From: CAYLHS01 sp964496205
GTDB lineage: Bacteria > Actinomycetota > Acidimicrobiia > Spongiisociales > UBA4744
Length of the DNA: 9,824 bases
Assembly: GCA_964496205.1 (NCBI GenBank)
Contig: CAZBXV010000065.1
Location: 1 to 9,824 of the forward strand
Reading direction: 5' to 3'
Below are positions 7,089-9,824 of the stretch, piece by piece. A model generated the notes under the pieces. The model ran no database searches. It had not been told where the DNA came from and worked only from the letters and a program-made list of their open reading frames with translations. Position 1 is the first letter of the stretch. Each line of letters opens with the position of its first letter. Made by a program: the position numbers and the translations under genes.

Positions 7089-7613
7089 ATGGCGGTGCGC
7101 CGGGTTCGCCGAATCGTTCGCAAATTCGATCCATGGACAGTGATGAAAGTGTCGCTGGTCCTCTACTTCGTGCTCGCCCTCATGTTCGTACTGGCGGTCG
7201 TCATCCTGTGGGCGGTCCTGAACAACTCGGGCATTCCCCTCGCTATCGAGGACTTCCTCAAGAAGATCTCGCTGATCGACGAGAACGCAACACTGTTCAA
7301 ATCAGGGGATCAGTATCTGCGCGTCGTGGTGTTCCTGGGTCTTGTGTGGGCGGCGGTGATGAGTGGACTCACCACGTTGCTGGCAGTCATGTACAACCTG
7401 ATCTCGGATGTGGTCGGTGGGGTCGAGATCGTGGTTCTGGAGGAAACACTGAACGTTCCCGCAGTGACACCAGTCGTTCGTGCACCGCAGACGCACACAC
7501 CGCCGCCTGCGAATCCGTTTGACGAGGATGAACCGACGGAGGAGATTCCAGCGGTTGAACCAGGTCCGAGCGTCGAGACCGTCGATGCGCCTACCGGCCC
7601 GGTCGAAACCTAG
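7089..7613 (+). CDS. DUF3566 family two-helix membrane protein
   Basis: This is a 174-residue integral membrane protein of unknown function. An arginine-rich start (MAVRRVRRIVRK) leads into DPWTVMKVSL (14-23), then a first membrane helix (about 20-44), an extracytoplasmic loop, and a second helix (about 79-106). It ends in the conserved-looking YNLISDVVGGVEIVVLE (102-118). This layout and the position right after gyrA match the actinobacterial DUF3566 proteins such as M. tuberculosis Rv0007. Residues 119-174 form a proline-, threonine- and acid-rich tail. In many homologues the low-complexity region is instead in front of the membrane domain, so this tail placement is unusual. ATG 7089 is set by GAGGAG six bases upstream. 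The last 23 bases overlap the convergent gene on the other strand. No catalytic motif is visible. Confidence 0.85.
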   Translation: MAVRRVRRIVRKFDPWTVMKVSLVLYFVLALMFVLAVVILWAVLNNSGIPLAIEDFLKKISLIDENATLFKSGDQYLRVVVFLGLVWAAVMSGLTTLLAVMYNLISDVVGGVEIVVLEETLNVPAVTPVVRAPQTHTPPPANPFDEDEPTEEIPAVEPGPSVETVDAPTGPVET

Positions 7614-8256
7614 CGATCTCCAGTCCGGCTGCGTCCGCGATGTCGAGGTACATACCGGCGTGATGCCGGATGTCGATCAATCCGGGTTCGTGATGAATCG
7701 CTGCCACGAGGAGCGCTCCGGACGCAAGTGCGATCGCCTCGAGGAAGTCGAAGTTGTCGGCGATCCCGATGGTTCCGGTTGCCATATCAACGATGGCCCC
7801 GCCCCAGTCTCCGGGTGTGGGAGCGAGAAGCATGCCGTCGGGTCCCTCCGTTGCCGACAGGGTTCCGACAGGAGGGGGGAACCGGACCCGCGTGCCTGTT
7901 CTGCGCCGTTCTCCGCGGATGGTGCTTGCGACGAGTCGATGATCGTTGGATGCAGCCAACGCACGGGCGATGGTCTCGAGCGACACTTCGGTCAGCACCG
8001 GGATCGTGATCGGGGGCCCGACTGGACCCCGTATGACGAGCGGGATGCCCGCTTGGGTTGCCCGTGTTACGAGGGGTCCCGCGTCGGCCGCATCTGACAC
8101 CAGCAGATCCCAGTCCCCGAGGTCTTCGACGGTGGTGATCTTCGGCCCCGTACGCTTGGCGTCCAGCACACCGAGCATGTCGACACTTCGATCTGCGAGA
8201 AGGACTTCGGCGCAACGGCCGGCGATCGGGCTCGTCTGGTGAATGGCGACCCTCAT
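7591..8256 (-). CDS. Hypothetical protein with Rossmann-like N-terminus
   Basis: I do not recognise this 221-residue protein with certainty. The start MRVAIHQTSPIAGRCAEVLL, a strand ending in VDMLGVLD (25-32), then DWDLLVSDAADAGPLV (48-63) and GIPLVIRGP (70-78) has the beta-alpha-beta rhythm of Gfo/Idh/MocA or dihydrodipicolinate-reductase-type nucleotide-binding folds. However, the glycine-rich loop is replaced by HQTSPIAGR, so cofactor binding is doubtful. The second half (GMLLAPTPGDWGGAIVDMATG, then FLEAIALASGALLVAAIHHEPGLIDIRHHAGMYLDIADAAG) looks folded and alanine-rich, without signal peptide or membrane helix. Its ATG overlaps the stop of the upstream small membrane gene as ATGA, so the two are probably co-translated. 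Codon use and GC-rich third positions look like genuine coding sequence. The 3' end overlaps the DUF3566 gene convergently. It may be a scaffold or a non-catalytic relative of an oxidoreductase. Confidence 0.75.
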   Translation of the reverse strand: MRVAIHQTSPIAGRCAEVLLADRSVDMLGVLDAKRTGPKITTVEDLGDWDLLVSDAADAGPLVTRATQAGIPLVIRGPVGPPITIPVLTEVSLETIARALAASNDHRLVASTIRGERRRTGTRVRFPPPVGTLSATEGPDGMLLAPTPGDWGGAIVDMATGTIGIADNFDFLEAIALASGALLVAAIHHEPGLIDIRHHAGMYLDIADAAGLEIARFRPGR

Positions 8257-8357
8257 GACCGTTCGAGCGGCTCCCAGGTTCCGACCGGGACCGAAGTGCG
8301 ACGACGCATCACGATCCAGCCGATAGCGACGGCGGCGACCAGGAGCAGTTTCCGCAT
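8253..8357 (-). CDS. 34-residue single-helix membrane peptide
   Basis: This is a short gene of 34 codons. The product begins MRKLLLVAAVAIGWIVMRRR, a basic start, one hydrophobic helix (about 4-17) and a basic stop-transfer cluster, and ends TSVPVGTWEPLERS. Its TGA overlaps the ATG of the 221-residue gene (ATGA, 8253-8256), which is strong evidence that it is translated. A TACACT hexamer (8364-8369 on this strand) lies six bases before its ATG, consistent with a leaderless mRNA. Small helix-plus-tryptophan-tail proteins called the DLW-39 family are, from memory, common near the gyrA region in actinobacteria. The size, helix and TWEP ending suggest a distant analogue, but similarity is too weak to assign it. 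Function is unknown; an envelope-located regulator or anchor for its coupled partner is plausible. Confidence 0.65.
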   Translation of the reverse strand: MRKLLLVAAVAIGWIVMRRRTSVPVGTWEPLERS

Positions 8358-8363
8358 GTGGCG

Positions 8364-8369
8364 AGTGTA
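8364..8369 (-). promoter_or_regulatory. Candidate -10 element for leaderless transcription of the minus-strand pair
   Basis: On the minus strand TACACT matches the actinobacterial TAnnnT -10 pattern. It ends six bases before the ATG at 8357, so +1 would fall on or next to the A of the start codon. There is no ribosome binding site before that ATG, which fits a leaderless transcript. No good -35 is seen at 16-18 bases (the hexamer there is close to ACGTCA). The 56-base divergent gap (8358-8413) must also hold the promoter of the plus-strand HEAT gene, where only a poor GATTCT (8404-8409) is visible. Confidence 0.5.
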
Positions 8370-8413
8370 GGGCGTTGTCCTCAAGGTGACGTCGGCAGAT
8401 TCCGATTCTCTAG

Positions 8414-9589
8414 GTGATGGAACCGTGGTTGGTGAAGATCGCCGTGTTGACGGCCGCTGTCCTGATCGCGCTCGTCGGTTCGTTCACGTGGACCAAGGTT
8501 CGGGGAACGAGGGAGAGAAGGCTCGCCACCGAGCGGCGTGGACGATACGTCGACTTGCTGGGCACACTGCTGGTCGAGAAGGGGTCCATACCCCGCTCGA
8601 TCCGCCGCTACGCGTCCGACCCGGTGCTCCAAGAAGTCCTGGTCGAGTATCTGCGTTTTCTCCAGGGCGAGGAACGAGCGTTTCTGCTGCGGATGGCCGG
8701 ATCGATCGGTGTGGTGCGGCGGTTCCTGGCGGCGCTCCATTCCCGATCCAAGGATGATCGGGTCCGGGCAGCCGAGGCGCTGACGGAGTTGGCCGACCCG
8801 GCGACCGCTCCGCGGCTCATGTTCGTGCTGAGTGACCCGGTTCCGGAGGTGCGTATCCAGGCGGTCGCAGCCCTGGCGCGCATTGGGGAGCCGATGGCCG
8901 TACGGCCGGTGCTCGCACAGCTGGACAAGGAGGATGGCTGGGCGGCTCATCGAATCGCCGACTCCCTCGGATCGTTCGGTGCCGACGCCGTCCTGCTACT
9001 GAACGAGTATGTGGAGCGGTCGGGCCGCCACTCGGAACTCGTGCTTCGGGCATTGGGCAAGATCGGCGACCACCGCTCCGAACGGGTGCTTCTGGACATG
9101 CTCGACTACCCGGAGAAAGAGACGAGGATCAAGGCGGCTGCCGCGTTGGGGTCGGTGTGTACCCCGTTGGGAATCCAGGACCTGATCCAGTCGATGCGCG
9201 ACTCCACCTGGGAGGTACGCGCGCAGACGGCCAAGGCTCTTGGTGAGGCCGGCGACCGCATGGCGGTTCCGGTCCTTCGTCATTGCCTGACTGACTCCTC
9301 GTGGTGGGTTCGCCACAACTCGGCGGTGGCTCTGTCCCAGCTGCCGGACGGTGTCGACGCATTGAGCGGCGCCCTCGATGACAGAGACAGGTACGCCCGC
9401 GATGCTGCCGCAGCGGTGTTGCTCGCGATGGGGGAGGGGCGCAAGGCGATGTTGAGAGTCGAGGCGGACGATCCGATCGAGCGGGAACGGGCGAGGTCGC
9501 TGATCGAGAGGCTGTCAAAGGCAGGGAAAGAGGAGTACTTCGATCAGGAGGACTCCAGCGTGGATATCGACTCGCTCCGGGAGGAGTGA
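8414..9589 (+). CDS. Membrane-anchored HEAT-repeat protein
   Basis: The product has up to 391 residues. An N-terminal membrane helix (about 6-26, LVKIAVLTAAVLIALVGSF) is followed by a basic patch KVRGTRERR, so the bulk probably faces the cytoplasm by the positive-inside rule. Residues 45-110 are helical without obvious repeats. From about 112 a series of HEAT/PBS-type helical pairs runs to about 340, for example DDRVRAAEALTELADP, PEVRIQAVAALARIGEP, KETRIKAAAALGSV, WEVRAQTAKALGEAGD and WWVRHNSAVALSQLPD. The tail (371-391) is acidic. HEAT arrays act as protein-binding scaffolds, so a role in holding a membrane-associated partner is likely, but no enzyme motif is present. GTG 8414 and ATG 8417 are adjacent possible starts. 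No ribosome binding site decides between them, and ATG 8417 would suit a leaderless message. It is transcribed divergently from the small membrane peptide gene. Hairpins follow closely, so it is probably the last gene of its transcript. Confidence 0.85.
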   Translation: MMEPWLVKIAVLTAAVLIALVGSFTWTKVRGTRERRLATERRGRYVDLLGTLLVEKGSIPRSIRRYASDPVLQEVLVEYLRFLQGEERAFLLRMAGSIGVVRRFLAALHSRSKDDRVRAAEALTELADPATAPRLMFVLSDPVPEVRIQAVAALARIGEPMAVRPVLAQLDKEDGWAAHRIADSLGSFGADAVLLLNEYVERSGRHSELVLRALGKIGDHRSERVLLDMLDYPEKETRIKAAAALGSVCTPLGIQDLIQSMRDSTWEVRAQTAKALGEAGDRMAVPVLRHCLTDSSWWVRHNSAVALSQLPDGVDALSGALDDRDRYARDAAAAVLLAMGEGRKAMLRVEADDPIERERARSLIERLSKAGKEEYFDQEDSSVDIDSLREE

Positions 9590-9594
9590 CCGCT

Positions 9595-9650
9595 ACTCGT
9601 CTGGGTTGTCTCCATGGCTCCGGGAGAGAGCAACCCAGACCACAACGAGT
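9595..9650 (+). terminator. Hairpin just after the HEAT-repeat gene
   Basis: Starting six bases after the stop codon, ACTCGT (9595-9600) and ACGAGT (9645-9650) enclose CTGGGTTG (9601-9608) and CAACCCAG (9631-9638), which pair perfectly. TCTC/GAGA can extend the inner stem past one bulged base. Its position suggests transcription termination or 3'-end protection. No T-run follows, so it is not a textbook intrinsic terminator. Confidence 0.45.
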
Positions 9651-9694
9651 GCGGACCCGCCGGGTCGTCGTTGGAGGGTTTGCCGGCCACGTCA

Positions 9695-9714
9695 TCTCTC
9701 CCTGTCCGGAGAGA
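9695..9714. terminator. Short hairpin between convergent ends
   Basis: TCTCTCC (9695-9701) and GGAGAGA (9708-9714) form a 7-bp stem with a 6-base loop. On the minus strand it lies directly after the stop codon of the tiny lipoprotein-like ORF, so it could end that transcript. A T-run is lacking, and the stem is short enough to be chance. Confidence 0.3.
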
Positions 9715-9716
9715 GC

Positions 9717-9806
9717 CTAGCGAAGGGTGTCCGAAGTGGTGGTTGGCTGCGCAGAGGCGCAGCCAACCACCAACATCACGAGCGCCAACAGACCCAATCG
9801 CTTCAC
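9717..9806 (-). CDS. Tiny lipoprotein-like peptide (29 codons), possibly a gene remnant
   Basis: On the minus strand GTG at 9806 opens a 29-codon frame ending in TAG (9717-9719). The peptide has the full plan of a lipoprotein signal: a basic start MKRLG, a hydrophobic core LLALVMLV, then the lipobox VVGC with Cys16 as the would-be lipidated residue. A short polar tail ASAQPTTTSDTLR follows, of the Thr-rich kind common just after the cysteine in actinobacterial lipoproteins. An in-frame stop lies just upstream, so the start cannot move further back. There is no clear ribosome binding site. It could be a very small entericidin-like lipoprotein, a lipoprotein gene truncated by a nonsense change, or a chance frame. 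The sequence after the TAG stays open but does not look like protein. Most of the coding region lies in a perfect hairpin. Confidence 0.35.
   Translation of the reverse strand: MKRLGLLALVMLVVGCASAQPTTTSDTLR
9737..9772. repeat. Perfect 16-bp inverted repeat (stem-loop)
   Basis: TGGTGGTTGGCTGCGC (9737-9752) pairs without mismatch to GCGCAGCCAACCACCA (9757-9772) around the 4-base loop AGAG. It is the strongest secondary structure I found in the window. No T-run flanks it on either strand. It may be a bidirectional terminator, an mRNA stabiliser, or a copy of a dispersed palindromic repeat. On the minus strand it overlaps the lipobox codons of the tiny lipoprotein-like ORF. Confidence 0.75.
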
Positions 9807-9824
9807 GATCGTCTCAGTTCATGC

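Noticed and set aside
7480..8097. Plus-strand 205-codon frame across the DUF3566 end and the minus-strand gene
   Set aside because: It is antisense to the 221-residue gene, which has the better start, ATGA coupling and protein-like composition; this frame is rich in Arg, Asp, Gly and Cys with no fold-like pattern.
8398..8409. Short direct repeat GATTCC/GATTCT before the HEAT gene
   Set aside because: Two near-identical six-base units are too short to support a regulatory claim.
9129..9695. Minus-strand 188-codon frame ending under the HEAT gene
   Set aside because: It overlaps the well-supported HEAT gene, and the product is a Pro/Arg/Thr-rich low-complexity string typical of an antisense shadow.
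9614..9824. Plus-strand frame from ATG 9614 that runs open off the right edge
   Set aside because: The translation is low-complexity and Ser/Pro/Arg-rich, starts inside a hairpin, has no ribosome binding site, and passes through two further hairpins; it is more likely non-coding.

Overview
This window is a chromosomal replication and topology locus from a GC-rich actinobacterium. The gene order dnaN - recF - DUF721/dciA - gyrB - gyrA - DUF3566 membrane protein, all on the plus strand, is the classic actinobacterial order downstream of dnaA, known for example from Mycobacterium tuberculosis Rv0002-Rv0007. Two details hint at a deep-branching class such as Acidimicrobiia: the unusual GyrA active-site loop, and the absence of tRNA-Ile/tRNA-Ala after the DUF3566 gene. 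That placement is an inference and was not tested by phylogeny.

Bases 1-56 are probably the end of the dnaA-dnaN intergenic region. They carry a GC-rich patch followed by CTA-type triplets that resemble the DnaA-trio part of a bacterial origin unwinding element. Bases 57-2530 hold a tightly packed operon: the sliding clamp (dnaN), recF starting directly after the dnaN stop, and dciA, whose ATG overlaps the recF stop as ATGA. A 144-base gap follows, with a good sigma70-type promoter and a small inverted repeat over the predicted transcription start. It drives gyrB (2675-4594) and gyrA (4604-7030), which are nine bases apart. A DUF3566 two-helix membrane protein follows at 7089-7613.

The second part is accessory and less familiar. 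On the minus strand a two-gene unit (8357 down to 7591) has a 34-residue single-helix membrane peptide coupled by an ATGA overlap to a 221-residue protein with a Rossmann-like beginning. It appears to start from a leaderless promoter, and it overlaps the DUF3566 gene tail-to-tail by 23 bases. Divergently, a plus-strand gene (8414/8417-9589) encodes a membrane-anchored HEAT-repeat protein. The last 235 bases contain three successive hairpins, one a perfect 16-bp stem. On the minus strand they also contain a tiny ORF with a convincing lipoprotein signal and lipobox.

Functionally, the left part supplies the clamp, the recombination mediator that loads onto gaps, the replicative-helicase loader or operator, and DNA gyrase to remove positive supercoils ahead of forks. 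The right part holds envelope-associated proteins of unknown role. I see no clear mobile element, CRISPR array or obvious defence system. The most interesting points are the origin-like triplets, the GyrA active-site changes, the coupled small membrane peptide and the lipoprotein/hairpin region at the right edge.
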